From Cannabis sativa (Eukaryota > Streptophyta > Magnoliopsida > Rosales > Cannabaceae), in NCBI RefSeq assembly GCF_029168945.1, contig NC_083604.1, positions 29,507,686 to 29,571,685 on the forward strand: a stretch of 64,000 nt of DNA, written 5' to 3'. The first letter of the stretch is position 1. Every line of letters begins with the position of its first letter. Under the pieces are notes generated by a model. It saw nothing but the letters and a program-made list of their open reading frames with translations, had not been told where the DNA came from and made no database searches. This document shows, one piece after another, positions 1-11,736 of the stretch. Position numbers and translations under genes: made by a program.

Positions 1-2542
1 AATTTCCAACATAGATCTCGAAAGGTAAATATTGTATATGCAACATCTAGCTGTTCATCAATTGATGACACCTTAGACTAGTATCTTTACAATATGAAAC
101 AAGAAGATTATATATAATAAGATTACTTTGACTTTCGCTAATCGAAGCATCGTTGGATTCTTATTTATAAACGAAATTATCCTAATTCCTCTTAGCTTAT
201 TCATTTCGAATTAGCTCAATAACATATCATTGGATGAATGGTCTATAAATCATTTCATGTCATTATATTTTCTTTAAGAAATTAAATGACGCATATGATT
301 ATAATCCTGAAATTCTATTCCCAATTGATATAAATCCTCAATCTTAGAAATCTCCTACTGGTATGGGCAAATCCGACTTAGAATTCAATTAGTAGTAATG
401 GTCCAAGATAGAATTACCCATAATATTTGGTATAAATTTAAGTCTTTGACTTTAATTTTAGATTCCAAACAGAAATTTTCTTATATTTCTAATTCCGAAT
501 GCAATACAGTTACACCTTCACAAGGGTTTAATATCCATCTTCTGTTAATGGATTCATACTGTATGGAATATGAGTTTAGTATTCTGTGACCAGGATCCAC
601 TTGCACTATTCTAGGAACTCTTTGATGTAACTAAACCTAAGTCATCAAAAAGACACAACCATATTTTTATTAATCTATGGCATTTGTATCTTGTTCATAG
701 TATTTTTGACAAGATCAATCTCTGCAAAGAGTTAATATTCCTATGCCCACTGAAAGTAGTTCATCTCATTCGCAGATGGATGTACATTCAGGGGTGGATA
801 TGAGTTTTTTCGTTGTATTCTTAAAACGATAACTCTAGATTATACCTTATGCAAAGAAATTTGAAATGTTTAAAAATTTCATTAATTTCTAGCAATGATT
901 AAAACCATTAAGGTAAGTGGTTAAAGATCTTGTGAACTGATAGGGGTAGTTAGTAGATATGCAGTTCAAAGATCATTAAATTAATTTTTGAATTATATCC
1001 AAACTTACCTCCCCAGAAATTTCGAGTTGCATGTTGATGATTAGTTACTAGTCGTTGCCTAATTCCTTCTATGGTAATACAATTTCAGAATGATGTAATG
1101 GTTGTATACTTAATGTAAATCATTACTAGATTCATGGATGACCTAATCAGAATCTTAAGAAAAGCTAGAAGTGTTAACCATGGTTTGTTAGCTATTCTAA
1201 GTGATTAGGGGTGGACCATCCCATAGTCAATAGATAAGAAAGTGTTTGTTTAAACAAATACTACTTTTCTAAGAAAATGACTAAGTCTGAAAATAAAGTA
1301 GCAAAAAAGGAGATATTTTTCTTGATTCCAAAAGTGTTCTATCATCTTATTTGACATTTGATGATCACACAGCCTCTGTTGTCCTGTCACAACCGAAGAG
1401 ATTAATACCATTTAGTTTTCTTAGACATAATTCACGGTACCTTGTCGTAGTGGGAGAGTTTCTAGGAACTCACCTTCTTATGATTTGGAAGACACTAGTG
1501 ATTAAAATCCATTGTAAGTTTAAACAAGTAATGGATTGTCAAGATAAGAAACTAAGAAGAAAAGCCAATAGAACTATGGTGTAATCCATTCACATGGAGC
1601 AACCTAAACTTTCTATTACAAGGACATAAAAGGAAATTTTTGTTTATAAGTCTATTCAACGGACTTAACAAAACTTCCTGTTCCTAGTATTATAGGTTTG
1701 AGTTTATCTAAACCTATGGCTTGTGGTATACCTGGTAATTACTTACTCTAATGCAAGCAACTTACTTTAGTAAGATGCTGAAGCATTTTCTTTCAAATGG
1801 TAATCTATAGAAGCTTCACAACTTCTTAGACATAGATTTTATTTATCTAAGGAAAAGTCTCAACTATGAAAGAATTTCTTATATCAACAGTGAGAGGCCT
1901 CAGATATGCTTTAGTATGCCTTAGAGCAGACACCTGCTGTTGAGTGGGAGTAATGAGTAGGTATCAGATTAATCCAGGATAAGAACATTAGAAGACAATC
2001 AAGTAAATCTTAAGATTAAGAAGAGGAACTATATGTTAGTCTATAAGGGTGTTTTTAAAACTCTTAGACTACACCACATCAGATTTCGAAATTTGCCTTT
2101 GTGCTAGAAAATCTTTACTCTGGGGGTGGAATAGTGATTTTAGAGAAGTGTAAAAACCTATCTGAAGTCTCTAGGTCTACCAGAAAGGGACTGAATGTTA
2201 AAGTTGCAGGAAAGGTACTTATTCAGTCTAAGGAAAGTTTTATACATTTTTGGCACCATTCCAAATTTCCTTAACTAGTAGTGTTAATTTCCAGATTAAC
2301 CAAAAGTAGTTGCTAAAGCTATAGAATCCAGTATCCCAAGAGAGTAGACATATAGAGAGGAATTTCACATTATCAATGATTTTGTGATTAAGAAAGAGTA
2401 ATAGTGGAGGAAAGGTTGTGGTTAATTCAACCTTTCAGATCCTATTACGAGGAGTTTACTACTACTACACTTGATTTGTATATCAAGGTGTTGAGATTAT
2501 TTGAAACGCACCTTTTGTTTTATATTAGTGCAAGTGGGAGTT
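1..2542 (+). mobile_element. Copia-A, internal 3' part with eroded pol
   Basis: This is the internal sequence of a Ty1/copia element whose 5' half lies left of the window. It has no usable reading frame. Pol relics can be aligned by eye with the better preserved Copia-G: an integrase-like stretch near 750-960 (the GATAGGGGT trace of an RGGE motif), the integrase-to-RT linker near 1370-1500, an RT trace near 1595-1680, and an RNase H trace near 1890-2160 (CTCTGGGGGTGGAATAGTG). The same damaged text recurs in Copia-B at about 26276-28854, so the damage predates the copies. I infer a non-autonomous element moved by proteins supplied by another copy. The short reading frames in this stretch are not genes. 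Confidence 0.8.
2533..2542 (+). promoter_or_regulatory. Polypurine tract of Copia-A
   Basis: AGTGGGAGTT lies directly before the 3' LTR start (TGTTGGGTTTT). The same ten bases precede the 3' LTR of Copia-B, C and G, and their reverse complement flanks the Copia-D LTR. In this family it is the expected primer for plus-strand DNA synthesis. Confidence 0.8.
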
Positions 2543-4435
2543 TGTTGGGTTTTATTCTCTAAATAAAACTCATTTCAATATAATCAGATTTACTTATTAA
2601 TATAGATTAGAAATAACATTTAATGTTGCATGCTTCACATGATTTATTTCATGATTATATGTATATAATGTATGAATTCATCTGAAACCCTTTTCACATA
2701 CTTGATCCTGTTTATTGTGCTGTCAACACATTGGAAAGTAAACATGACTATGTGAATAAAGTTTCCTAGATTTATCAGACATAGAGTTTTACTGATATGA
2801 TAATCTACAACAGAGTTTACTTGCATTTGGAGAAATGCTATGTTCTTTCCAGAGCATTGGTTAAAGTAAAGCTCAGGTTGGATGCATGGAGTATGCATCG
2901 GAAGGGACCGATATTGAACTTTGACTTAGATTTATTAAACTTACCATAATATCTATTCAAGTCAATATCGCCTAGTTGATCCTAGATCAAATGATCTTAA
3001 TCCTGTTATGATTAGGCTAAATCTCAGGAGGCTATTCGTGTTCTTTGATTTGTTAGTTAAGCCTACTTTTAGGTTAGGGTGATACGTACATTTTGGGAAC
3101 ACGGTAGTGCAATTGAGTGGGAGCGCTAACATAAACATGACATCTATAGCTTCTATCTGGCGAATAATAAGTAAAGGATGATCTCCTTCGAGCTTGACCA
3201 AACGAAAATAAATGGTGGAGATCTCATTTCACATAAGCTGAAATATCATTTATACGAGATTAAGTGTTTTAAGGATTAAATACATTGTAGGGTGTAACGG
3301 CAATCTAATCCCTTTACAGTGTAGATCATTCATATAGAGGATTATTGATCAAATTAGGATTATAACAATGGATAACTAATGATGTGTCTATATGGTGGAA
3401 CATATAGAGCATTCTATATACTGAGAGTGCAATTCTAAGTTCTATGCGTGGATTCAACGAAGAATTAATAAGTTAGTGAATTTAGGTTATAAATTCTTAA
3501 TCTGCTTATTGGAAGCTCGGTTATATAGACCCATGGTCCCCGCACTAGTTGAGATAATATTGCTTGTAAGACTCATATAATTGGTTTTCATTAATCAATT
3601 ATAATTCTCAAATTAAACTATGTCTTTTTGTGAAATTTTCACTAAGTAATGGCGAAATTATAAAGAAAGAGTTTTAGGGGCATATTTGTTAATTATGATA
3701 CTTTGTATGGTTCAATTAATAAATATGATAAATGACAATATTATTTAATAATTATTTATAGTTATTAAATAGTTATAATTGGCATTTAAATGGTTGAATT
3801 AGAAAATTGGTGTTTTTGAGAAAATCAGATGCAGAAAAGATAAAACTGCAAAATTGCAAAAAGTGTGGCCCAAATCCACTTTCATGGCCGGCCACTTTTG
3901 TAGGGTTTTCCCTCTGATATTTTCATTATTTTAATGCCAAATAATTCAAACCTTACCCTAATGGAATGCTATAAATAGATAGGGAAGGCTTCAGGAAATT
4001 TAACAATTTTTCTTTTGACTTTTCATTCAGAAAAAACTGAGCCTTTCTCTCTCCCTATCTTTGGCCGACCCCACTCTTTCTCTCTTCTTCCTTGAATTTC
4101 GAAATTCTTAGTGTTAGAGTAGTGCCCACACACAACAAGTGATACCTCAATCATAGTGAGGAAGATGGTGAAGAAAGACTTTCAACAAGTAGGAGTTTCA
4201 GCACTAAAGAATCAGAGAAAGAGATCCAGGTCCAGATATTGATAATGCTCTGCTACAGAAAGGAATCAAGGGCTAGATATCTGAACGGAAGGAGTCATAT
4301 TATTCCGCTGCACCCAATGTAAGGTTTACTAAACTTTATATGTGTTTATTTCATCATTTTAGAAAGTTCATATTTAGGGTGTTAATCAACATACTTGTGA
4401 GTAGATCTAAGATCCTGGTAAAATAATTTCCAACA
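2543..4435 (+). repeat. Copia-A 3' LTR
   Basis: The LTR is 1,893 bp. It begins TGTTGGGTTTTATTC after the polypurine tract and ends ATTTCCAACA, the termini shared by all Copia LTRs here. It closely resembles the two LTRs of Copia-B. A TATA box lies near 3970. To its right is minus-strand leader of Copia-E, so Copia-A inserted there. AATAT (4436-4440) should be one target-site duplication; the partner is outside the window. Confidence 0.9.
3970..3978 (+). promoter_or_regulatory. TATA box in Copia-A LTR
   Basis: TATAAATAG lies about 465 bp before the LTR end, followed by a pyrimidine-rich tract (about 4010-4090). The same element sits at the matching place in other copies, for example 6733-6741, 17266-17274 and 30291-30297. 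It probably marks the U3/R boundary region. Confidence 0.65.
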
Positions 4436-4717
4436 AATATCTGATCTTATAATTAAAATAAATAAAATAATCTAAAATTTCAAAATTAACCATAAGGCTC
4501 CTTTGTGAGAAATCAAATGTTCAAAAATCAAAGCCTACTAATATCTGAAACTAATTTTAATTAATTAAATATTAATTAAAAATAATTTAATTCTGACAAT
4601 TAGATTTTTGATTGAAAATTCAGATTCTACACCAAATTCTACCAAAAATTGGCTTTTGTTTCAATGAAAAACGATTTTTAAATCAAAAGTTATGACGAAA
4701 ACAAGTTTGAGGCACAT

Positions 4718-4736
4718 GGGTATGCATTGCATACCC
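4718..4736. repeat. Perfect palindrome in Copia-E leader island
   Basis: GGGTATGCA and TGCATACCC are perfect 9-bp arms around a single T. The palindrome lies in the GC-rich island. Equivalent imperfect palindromes occur in Copia-C (7634-7665), Copia-B (22862-22874) and Copia-G (48209-48235). Confidence 0.75.
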
Positions 4737-5140
4737 CTGCGCGCACGGATTGGAGTGCCTGACCTAGCATCAAGGCTGCATGTAGCCTATCTGACCGAGG
4801 GACACGGGCGGGACAAGGGTTTGCTTCGGACAAGGCTTTGTCTGAAGGGATTTTGTCCCATGCGCACGCGCGAGTGTGCTTTCAAACCCTCATATTTTCG
4901 TTCAACTTCAAAAAATCATAACTAATTCATAAAAAATCCAATAGGTTCTGTAAAAGCTGAAATTTATTATTTTTTTGTCTACATTCCAGAAAAAATTATT
5001 AAAGATATAAATAAAAAATATTTCAGTAACATATATTGCGATTTCTAAACTATCATCAAATAAGCACATAAACCACATGAAACCATCCAAATCAACACAA
5101 AACATCGTTTTAATTCATCTCTCATGAAAGTAAATCATTA

Positions 5141-5157
5141 CCATGGCTCTGATACCA
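5141..5157 (-). promoter_or_regulatory. Primer-binding site of Copia-E
   Basis: On the minus strand the sequence is TGGTATCAGAGCCATGG, two bases inside the LTR end. TGGTATCAGAGCC is the usual plant LTR-element site complementary to initiator tRNA-Met. Copia-B, C and G instead carry TGGCCTCAGAGCC. Confidence 0.8.
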
Positions 5158-5159
5158 GT

Positions 5160-5297
5160 TGTTGGAAATATTTTACCAGGATCTAGATTTACTAACAAGT
5201 ATGTTTCATTAACATCCTCATATGAATTCTAAAACAATGAAATAAACACATAAGGGTTTAAGAAAACCTTACATTGGGTGCAGCGAAATATAATGAC
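5160..5297 (-). repeat. Copia-E 5' LTR, first piece
   Basis: TGTTGGAAATATTTTACC is the reverse complement of the family's LTR end. The LTR is interrupted after ATGAC (5293-5297) by Copia-C and resumes at 17716. Joined, the two pieces make about 1,886 bp, the normal LTR length for this family. Confidence 0.9.
5293..5297. repeat. Target-site duplication of Copia-C, left copy
   Basis: ATGAC directly precedes the 5' LTR and is repeated at 17711-17715 directly after the 3' LTR. The two copies define the limits of Copia-C and its insertion into the Copia-E LTR. Confidence 0.9.
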
Positions 5298-7179
5298 TGA
5301 TGGGTTTTATGCCCTAAATAGAACTCTTTACAATCTGATTAGTTATCAATACAAGAAATTTGAAGTGATTTATATTTGCATGAATTTTACATGCTAATGG
5401 TTTAATATGTTTAATTACATTCACACACATAAAATCAGTTAAATCCAGATCATATGTTTATTCACACTGACAGTATCGTCAACACAGTGGAATGTGTTTG
5501 TGATCATATGAATCAAAAGACTTGGTCCCTGTTTCATTAGTGTTTTGGATTTACACTAATGTGATAATCAGCGATGATGTGTACTTACACTTGGAGTAAG
5601 TGTTATGTTATTTCCAGGACATTAGTAAAGTATGCTAGTTTCGAATGTATGGAGTATACATTAGACTGGACCGATATTGCAACTAAGTTAAGATATTATA
5701 TATATCTTTCAAAGTCAATATCAGTAGTTGATCTTAAGATTAAAAGAATCTAAATCCCGATATGCTTAGGCTCAACTAAGGAGTACTATTCATGTTCTTT
5801 GATTTATTAGTTAAGCCTACTTTTGGGTCAGGGTGATACGTATATTTTGGGAACATAATAGTATGATTTAGTGGGAGTGGTGAACATAAATATGGAATCT
5901 ATAGCTTCTGCTGGTGTATAGAAGTTAAGTGATGATTTCCTTCGAGCTTAGCAAGTAGAAGTAAATGGATGAGCTCTTGTTTAACTGACTAATTATTAGA
6001 TCACTAAACACCATTTATAGGTAGCTAAGTGTTTTAAGGGGCAAAATACATTGAGGGGTGAGAACGGTAAAGAAATCCCATCTCGATGTAGATCATCTAT
6101 ATAGAGGATCTTTAAATCACAATAAGATTATAACAATGGTTAAATGAGATAGCATATTGATATCGTGGAACATATAATATGCTCTATATAAGTCTGAGAG
6201 TGCAATTTTAAGTTCTAAGAGTGGATTCAACGAAGAATTAATAAGTAGAAATTTACATGTTAAATTTGGTTCACTTATTGGAAGCTCAGCATATAGATCC
6301 ATGTTCCCCATTCTAGTTGAGAACATTCTGCTTGTAAGACTCAATAATTGATTCGTGATTGATCAATTATAATTCTAAAGTTAGACTATGTCTAATTTAT
6401 GAATTTTCACTAAGCAGGGGTGAAATTGTAAAGAAAAGAGATTCTAGGTTTATTTGTTTATTAATGGACTTTATATGTCTAGTTAATAATTAAATTAAAT
6501 GACAATATTATTTAATAATCTATTTTAGTTGTTAAATAATTAGCTTTGGCATTTAAATGGTTAGAATTGGAAAATTGACGTTTTTGAGAAAATAGAAATA
6601 AAATTTGCTAAAACTGCAAAATCAAGTAGGGCCCATTATCACACCATGGCCGGCCACTATTTGTGGAAATTCAAATTGATTTTTTCATTATTTTAATGCC
6701 GAATAATTCCTAACCTAAACCTAGTAGTTTTCTATAAATAGAAAGTGAGGGTTCAGTCAAAACAACACATTCATTAGTTATCTGACAGAAATTTCTCTCG
6801 TCAGAAAAACTGAGCCTTTCCTATTTTCTTCTATAGACCGAAACCCTCTTCTCTTCTTCTCTTCCTAAATTTCGACCCTAGTGAAAGAGTAAGTGCCCAC
6901 ACACAGCAAGCAGTAACTCAATCATAGATTGGAAGACTGTGAAGGATCAAACTTAAAGAAGAAGGACATTCGGGCTCAGATCTTTATTATACTCTGCGAC
7001 AGAAAGGATACAAGGGTTAGAGATCTGAGTGGAAGGAGACATTAATTCCGCTGCATCAATGTAAGGTTTTCTTAACTTTATATGTGTTTAATTTATCGTT
7101 TTAGAAAATTCATATTTAAGGTGTTTAAACAACATACTTGTGAGTAGATCTAAGATCCTGGTAAAATAAATATCCAACA
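5298..7179 (+). repeat. Copia-C 5' LTR
   Basis: The LTR is 1,882 bp and starts TGATGGGTTTTATGCCC, where its partner has TGTTGGG; it ends TATCCAACA. Against the 3' LTR it lacks about 12-13 bp near 5694 (the partner has CAAACTTACCG there) and carries scattered substitutions, so the insertion is not brand new. A TATA box is at 6733-6741. Confidence 0.9.
6733..6741 (+). promoter_or_regulatory. TATA box in Copia-C 5' LTR
   Basis: TATAAATAG lies about 440 bp before the LTR end, with a pyrimidine-rich tract about 55 bp downstream. It is conserved in position in the 3' LTR (17266-17274) and is the likely promoter of the element. Confidence 0.65.
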
Positions 7180-7181
7180 AC

Positions 7182-7198
7182 TGGCCTCAGAGCCATGG
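7182..7198 (+). promoter_or_regulatory. Primer-binding site of Copia-C (variant)
   Basis: TGGCCTCAGAGCCATGG begins two bases after the LTR. It differs from the canonical TGGTATCAGAGCC at positions 4-5. Copia-B and Copia-G have the same variant. Confidence 0.7.
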
Positions 7199-7633
7199 TA
7201 ATTGATTTACTTGCAAGAAATTTGGACTTTAAAACGATTATTTGTTATTTGGATGGTTTTATGTTGTATTGAGTGTTATATGATGATTGATTGATGTTTG
7301 TGAATTTTCGTGAAAAATAGTTGAATATCTATTTCTGGAATTATTTTTATTGGATAGTATGGGAAAAATTAAGCAAGTTACTTTTTTACAGAACTCAATT
7401 TCGATTTAATTTGAATTAGTTATGATTTTTTGAAGATTCGAAAAAAGATAAGGTTGTTGTGCATCTTCACGCGCGCGCGGAACCGAGTCAACCTCGGTCA
7501 CACGCGTGTTCGGACAGGATTTTTTCTGAGCCACGCGCGGGGATGTCTGATGACACCCCATTCTGCGCGCGGATATGCTGCAGTTTCCCACTCCCGCCGA
7601 GGTTTCTCGGCCAGCATCCCTGTGAGCGCGCGC

Positions 7634-7665
7634 GGACGGTATGCGGTATGCAACGCATACCATCC
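7634..7665. repeat. Imperfect palindrome in Copia-C GC island
   Basis: GGACGGTATGC pairs with GCATACCATCC with one mismatch, around a ten-base middle. It matches the position of the palindromes in Copia-E, B and G. A role in RNA folding or dimerisation is inferred only. Confidence 0.55.
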
Positions 7666-10379
7666 GTACAGCTCACAATTTTTTCGTTTTTCTTCGTTTT
7701 TTCATGCTTTTTCATGGATTTAAGTTCCGATTTTTTGTGTAGTTCTGTGTTTATATATTTACTATTCCTAATTCAATTCTAATTATCATAATTAATTTAT
7801 TTAATATTTTTTAATTTAATTAATGATATTAGTGTAATTTGAATTTGAAATTAGTAAATATCTGTCTTATTTTTAAATTTTATTATATCCTATCTTATTT
7901 TTAAATTTAAGGTCAGATTTTATATTTTTAAATTAATTTTTTTTTAAATAATTTTACCTTATTTAAATTTAAAATAAGATAACCATAATCATGTAATTTT
8001 AAATAGATGTAAGTTATTTTGCTAACTTTTAAATTTTGTTATTTTATTTATTTAAATCAAATTTAAAATCTGAAAAAGATATATAATTTATCTTATTTAA
8101 TTTTTTATTTAATTTTTATTTATTAAATAACATTTATTTTTTAAAAGTAGTTAGCAAATTTTGAAATGATATTTAGGTTAGTTGAAACCTAATTTTTAAA
8201 AATTGTAGGTTTAATTTTAAATATTTATTTTAAATAATTTCGAAATTAAATTTATCTCATTTTATTTTTTTTTTCGAAAAATATATTTTTTAATTTTTTT
8301 TAAATTTTTTTTCGAAAATTAATTTTATTTTTTATTTATTTATTTAATTATTTTTTTTTCGAAATTTATTTATTTAAAATTAAATAAATTCTACTTCCAA
8401 CTATCCAGCTAACCTTGTTGCAGGAGTATATGGTTTTAGCTTGTGTGTAAGTTTTCAAAACCTATTATTACTTGATTGCAAATAGCCATGGTTACCTTTT
8501 TGCCAGATCTATTGATCTGATGGCTCCCTTGGTCAAGTTAATAATTTGTAACAGGTAAATTTTACAATCTTCTTTCATCTGTGTATGACCTAGCAACATG
8601 ATAGGACCCATCCAAGTGTGTGCCTGTGTGAGCCTATATGTTTATTTTATTATATAGATGCATCTAGGTTGTTGCTAAATAAAATGTCACACCATGATAG
8701 CTTTATTTAGGTCCATTTAGTTTTTGGACCTATTAAATTAATAACAGTTATTTATTTTAAGGTTAAATTCCTCTCTTTTGGGCCTTGTGTGAGAGTTGGG
8801 AGCCATAGAAGTGGGTACGACATACTGAACCCAGCACCCCCTCACATGAACTACCCCAATTTTGAAGGCTCATTTGCCTGATTTGAATAACTGTACTAGG
8901 TTAATTATATTAGTTTGACCTAATAAAATTGAATTAGCAAACATAATTAACTTTTAAAATATATGAAATTTATTTTCATTATGATATTTTAAAATTAATT
9001 TTAAGAAAAACACTTTTAGTTTTAGATATTATTTCTAGACAAACTATTTGTATTTTTCTTGTATTTAATTAAATAAAGAATTTTAACTAACTAGATTCTT
9101 TCTAGAGCTTATTTAATTAAATATTCCTATTTAAGTTATAAATTAGTTATTTTAACTGATTTTTCATACCTAACTTAAATTTGAATATTTTATTTAAATT
9201 TTAAAATTAAGTTGAGGAATCCTAGGCATTAGTTATTAAATATTCTTAAGATATTTTTTAATTTTGTTTTAAACTTAAAATGGAATATTTTTCAAATTAA
9301 GTGGTTACAACTTAATTTTTGATATTTAATTAAATCTAAATTTGAAATTATTGAAGTTCTAGATTTTTTCTAAACAACTTAAATTAGATACTTTTCAAAT
9401 TTTTGTTCAAAAGATACTTAGTCAAATAAGATATTTTCTAGATAGTTATTTCTAGACTACTTATTATTTCTAATATTTAAATAGGAAAATATTATACATT
9501 GTGAAATTAATTATTTAAAAAATTAATTTTGGTACAATTTTGTTTAAGTATATTTTTCCTAGTATTAAACTAGAAATTAATAATTAAGCCTTCTCTACAC
9601 TTAATTATTATTTCTTGAATTTAATACATTTAATTAAATTGAAAAATTTAAATATCTAAGTTGATTCTTATCATGATACTTAAATATTTATTTTTCATGA
9701 CACTTAATTAAATAGAAAATTATTTTTAGGTTGAAATTTAATTTTTCAACTTAAATTTAAATAATTTTCAATATATATTTTTTCTTTATTTTATTAATCA
9801 ATTTCGAAAATTGCATTTTAATTATGTAATATTTTTGAATTTATCTTGAAAAATAGATTGAGTTGTAAATTAATTATTGATTTTAATTAATTCTTGGGCC
9901 AACTTAAATCAATGATTTTTTAATCTATTGATTAATTTAAAATATATATATTTTTAGAAATTGAATTAATTAGTCAAAAGAAAATCTAGATACGTGATAT
10001 TTTTGCTTGAAGTATTTTTCCAAGAGTTTATTATTATTCGAAAATTTGTATTTTTTTTACTTTATTTTTCGAATACAATAAATATATTCTTATGGAAATT
10101 TTTTAAGTTGCTAATTAATTTAAATTAATACAACTTAAATTAATTTCCTTAATATTTATATTTAAAATTACTACTAAGATGGAAATAATTAATTTTATTT
10201 CAATCACCATCATAGTATAATTTTATAAATATTAAATTCTTATTTTTGGATTTTTTTAAATTTTAAATTTGATATTTAATGAATATATTTATTAGAATAA
10301 TAAAGAAAATACATTTTAAACAATGAGCTTTTTATTATTAAGATATTCGATCTCCATTGTTGGTTTTACATCGCGTTTA

Positions 10380-10700
10380 TTTTACTGAGTAATCCTCCCT
10401 AATGGAGGAACGTTCATTAGCAATTTCGCATCGTTTAATCTCGATAGATAAGTAGTTTGTAAGTGTTTTATATGGTATAGATCACCCTAATGGTGGCGAC
10501 CATATTTGACTTGCGAATTGCGAAACAATGGTAGTAGCTCGTAAGATAGAATAGCCTTGACTCTCGACTAAACGGGACAACGCTGGATTCCAATCTTGAT
10601 CGAATAAAAGGTTGCTAGAATGTTTAACATTTTAGATGAGCTGACAACTCTATTCAATAGATGGTAGCTTTGACTCTCGCCTAAACGGGACACTGATATC
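10380..10700 (+). other. Structured pre-gag block of Copia-C
   Basis: TCCTCC and GGAGGA (10393-10409) and CACC and GGTG (10483-10495) form two short hairpins, both with loop CTAAT. The 23-base motif TTGACTCTCGCCTAAACGGG(ACA) occurs twice (10557-10579, with one change, and 10670-10692). The block recurs before gag in Copia-B, D and G with nearly the same 110-113 bp motif spacing, while the sequence around it drifts. This suggests an RNA function. Confidence 0.6.
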
Positions 10701-10870
10701 AGTTTGTTGAACAACCTTGGAAATTATTTAGGATTGAATTTTTTTTAAGTATTTTCTCATATCATTCCTACTTGCTATGTGCTTATAATTTCCGAATTGA
10801 TTTTGTGTTAAACAATTTTTAATTTCTATTTGTTGATTTCTATTATTTTGTAGTATCCTGTATTGTCATA

Positions 10871-11736
10871 ATGAATCCCATGTTATCACTGTTGACTGAA
10901 AATAAGCTGAATGGATCTAACTTCCTAAATGGAATGAGAACATTAATATTGCTCTCATAGAAGAAAGTGCCTTGTTTGTTTTAACTGAGCCGTCACCTGA
11001 AGTGCCTGGGGACAATGCATCCAAAGTTGTGAAAGAAATGTATGAGCGTTTGCAGAAAGCAAATGACAAAGCTCTATACTTTATGCTTTCCAGCATGGTT
11101 GACACCCTCAAAACTCGGTTTTCTAAAACTGAAAAGGCTGCTGAAGTTATGACGAAGTTAAATGAGCTATTTGGTAAGGCATCACTTCAGTCACGCTTTG
11201 ACGCGACTAAGAAGTACATTAATGCACGGATGGAACCTCATCAAAATGTGCGTGACCATGTTCTCCTCATGGCAATTTATTTCCAAGAAGCCCAGGATCA
11301 TGGTGCTGAAATGGGCAGTGGTACTCAACTAAGTCTTATCTTGAATAGCCTGACTCCAGAATTTCTACCATACACATCAAACTATGTCATGAATAAGAAG
11401 GAAATAGAATTTCATGAGTTAGTCAATGACCTTCAAACTTATGAAAATTTGATTGGAGGACCCAAGAAGAAAGGGAGTAAACCTCATAGTCCTGGGAATG
11501 GTAATGGGACGATAAAACCTGAAGCAAATGTTGCCTCTGCTTCGAAACCCAAATCGAAGAAGAAGTGGAAGAACACCAAGAAGCGTGCCAAAGCCATGGA
11601 ACACAAAAAGGCTGCAGCTTCTGGTAATGCTACAATTAAAGGAAAGTGTTTCTACTGCAATGAAAAAGGTCATTGGAAACCCCAGTGTCCTAAACTCCTT
11701 GCAAAGAAACAAGGTATTTCTATCTATAAACTTTAA
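10871..11736 (+). pseudogene. gag: Copia-C gag, one frameshift
   Basis: This encodes the structural Gag protein that would package the element RNA. The natural start is ATG 10871 (MNPMLSLLTENKLNG). A one-base deletion near 10921-10926, compared with the Copia-D copy (which reads SNFPKW there), shifts the frame. From about 10927 the frame is open to 11736, around 270 residues. The C-terminus is lysine-rich and is followed by a CCHC zinc knuckle (CFYCNEKGHWKPQC, CX2CX4HX4C) that binds nucleic acid. No protease or pol follows. The frame is long and well kept compared with the wrecked pol, which hints that gag was retained after pol was lost. Confidence 0.8.

Larger units (their letters stand above)
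4436..5159 (-). mobile_element. Copia-E leader fragment
   Basis: Read on the minus strand this starts at the primer-binding site beside the Copia-E 5' LTR and runs into an untranslated leader like that of Copia-B (22449-23165), including the GC-rich island and the TTATAAGATCAGATATT stretch. It is cut at 4435 by the end of Copia-A; the rest of Copia-E lies left of the window. No coding sequence is seen. Confidence 0.8.
7201..10870 (+). other. Copia-C untranslated leader
   Basis: This long leader has no gene. It holds a GC-rich island (about 7465-7675) with alternating CG runs and a palindrome. A very AT-rich tract follows (7740-8400). A better conserved block (about 8400-8900) contains TTTGGGCCTTGTGTGAGAG, and more AT-rich DNA follows. 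A structured block at 10360-10700 ends the leader. The same order is seen in Copia-B and Copia-G. Open frames in the GC island are side effects of composition, since their proteins are not conserved between copies. Confidence 0.75.

Noticed and set aside
1351..1584. A 77-codon frame repeated at 27630, which looked like a conserved small gene
   Set aside because: It overlaps the relic of the integrase-RT linker. The likeness between the two copies follows from the shared origin of Copia-A and B.
2644..3201. Short minus-strand frames in the Copia LTRs, also at 6117, 16650 and 29306
   Set aside because: They recur only because the LTR recurs. They lie in non-coding LTR sequence and show no domain.
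7406..7782. Overlapping open frames on both strands in the Copia-C GC island
   Set aside because: The frames exist because the GC-rich island lacks AT-rich stop codons. The predicted proteins are not conserved in the matching islands of Copia-B, E or G.
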